Of a DNA stretch of 64,000 nt, positions 63,131 to 64,000 are shown piece after piece. Made by a program: the position numbers and the translations under genes. This DNA is from Kiloniella sp. EL199 (lineage in GTDB: Bacteria; Pseudomonadota; Alphaproteobacteria; Kiloniellales; Kiloniellaceae), in assembly GCF_900313065.1 (NCBI RefSeq), contig NZ_OMPU01000005.1, positions 72,224 to 136,223 on the forward strand, given 5' to 3'. The notes beneath the pieces were generated by a model, which was given only the letters and a program-made list of their open reading frames with translations, did no database searches and was not told the DNA's origin. The stretch's first letter is position 1; each line of letters begins with the position of its first letter.

Positions 63131-64000
63131 ATGCCAAACTTGAACGACCTTAAACTTAGGATCGCCAGCGTTAAGTCAACGCAGAAGATCACATCAGCCA
63201 TGAAAATGGTTGCTGCGGCTAAGCTACGTCGTGCACAGGAACAAGCTGAAGCATCCCGTCCATACGCTGAGCGTATGGAACGGATGCTCGGTTCTCTTGC
63301 TGCATCGGCTGGTAAACAGCCGGGTGCTTCTCCGCTGCTCGCTGGGACTGGTAAAGATGACGTTCATCTGCTGATCGTGGCTGCGGCTGATCGTGGACTT
63401 TGTGGTGGCTTCAACTCTAACATTGTTAGAGAAGCCCGCACCAAAGCGAACGGACTGCTGAAAGCTGGCAAAACGGTTAAAATCTTCTGTGTGGGTAGAA
63501 AATCCCGCGACCAACTACGTCGCGATTTTGAAGCCAACATGGTTGGTACAATCGAAGATATTGCCAAGCCTAGCCTTGGTTTTGACAAAGCTGCAACGGT
63601 TGCTGACCGTGTGCTGGCGATGTTTAAAGCTGGTGAGTTTGACGTTTGCACGATCTTCTACGCGAAGTTCCAATCTGCAATCGCTCAAATTCCTACTGCT
63701 CAGCAGTTGATCCCGTTTGAAGCTGAAGGCGATGCTGACGCATCAACCCTCGCTGACGGTGGTGTATATGATTACGAGCCTTCTGATGAAAAAATTCTGA
63801 GCGATCTGTTGCCTCGCAACATTGCTGTTCAGATTTTCAAAGCAATGCTCGAAAATAACGCCAGTGAGCACGGGGCGCGTATGTCCGCGATGGATAATGC
63901 GACACGTAACGCCGGTGAAATGATTGATAAACTGTCTATTCAGTACAACAGAACTAGACAGGCGATCATTACAAACGAATTGATTGAAATTATCTCCGCC
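63131..64000 (+). CDS. atpG: ATP synthase F1 gamma subunit (cut at the right edge)
   Basis: 290 codons are visible from ATG 63131 with no stop, which is about the full family length, so only the last residue or so and the stop lie outside. N-terminal [20 protein letters not shown] and C-terminal [18 protein letters not shown], then [16 protein letters not shown], are gamma signatures. It forms the rotating central shaft. atpD and atpC are expected beyond the window. Confidence 0.97.
   Translation, partial: MPNLNDLKLRIASVKSTQKITSAMKMVAAAKLRRAQEQAEASRPYAERMERMLGSLAASAGKQPGASPLLAGTGKDDVHLLIVAAADRGLCGGFNSNIVREARTKANGLLKAGKTVKIFCVGRKSRDQLRRDFEANMVGTIEDIAKPSLGFDKAATVADRVLAMFKAGEFDVCTIFYAKFQSAIAQIPTAQQLIPFEAEGDADASTLADGGVYDYEPSDEKILSDLLPRNIAVQIFKAMLENNASEHGARMSAMDNATRNAGEMIDKLSIQYNRTRQAIITNELIEIISA

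Overview
The window reads as a contiguous chromosomal segment of an alphaproteobacterium of moderate GC. The best guess is a marine member of the old Rhodospirillales (Kiloniella, Terasakiella or Sneathiella-like). This rests on gene order and protein style: dapF-mtaB-ftsY, ffh-rpsP-rimM-trmD-rplS, leuCDB-asd, sdhCDAB, zapE...mdh-sucCDAB-lpd, and xerC-DUF484-fsa-priA next to atpHAG. The genus is a guess. I see no phage, insertion sequence, CRISPR array, tRNA or rRNA.

Layout. 1-5.2 kb: a partial AzlC permease, a soluble PAS histidine kinase translationally coupled to a DUF2336 protein, a small unknown ORF and a Nudix hydrolase. 5.2-8 kb: a LysR regulator divergent from an agmatinase-type ureohydrolase, then a periplasmic unknown. 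8-13.1 kb (minus strand): dapF, two tandem lipoprotein alpha/beta hydrolases, mtaB, ftsY. 13.2-17.8 kb: a PAS_5 protein, then the SRP/ribosome-maturation cluster with a terminator. 17.9-24.2 kb: a DUF547 protein, leuC-leuD-leuB, an unlisted 53-residue basic ORF, asd, and four tandem copies of a terminator hairpin. 24.3-32 kb: a TetR-regulated phosphotransferase resembling rifampin phosphotransferase, a GlxA-type regulator divergent from an MFS transporter, and a CitE-like lyase plus MaoC hydratase pair.

32.5-53.9 kb is the TCA-cycle block: sdhCDAB; then a three-PAS kinase, an ECF sigma/anti-sigma cassette with EF-hand and metal-sensor-like periplasmic proteins, an SDR, zapE and a DksA-type protein; then mdh, sucC, sucD, sucA, sucB (with two lipoyl domains), an Smr-like small protein and lpd. 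Together these give succinate dehydrogenase, malate dehydrogenase, succinyl-CoA synthetase and the full 2-oxoglutarate dehydrogenase complex. 54-64 kb: an MFS transporter, a DUF6980 protein, xerC (apparently with no canonical start codon), DUF484, a transaldolase-family aldolase, priA, and atpH-atpA-atpG running off the right edge.

Most of the window is conserved housekeeping. The parts that stand out are the TetR/phosphotransferase operon with its palindromic operator, the quadruplicated terminator, the ECF/EF-hand cassette, the hydrolase pair inside the dapF-ftsY operon, a structured leader upstream of leuC, the xerC start, and RNA hairpins in the suc cluster. Starts were chosen by eye from Shine-Dalgarno spacing and family N-termini. 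No database search was possible.
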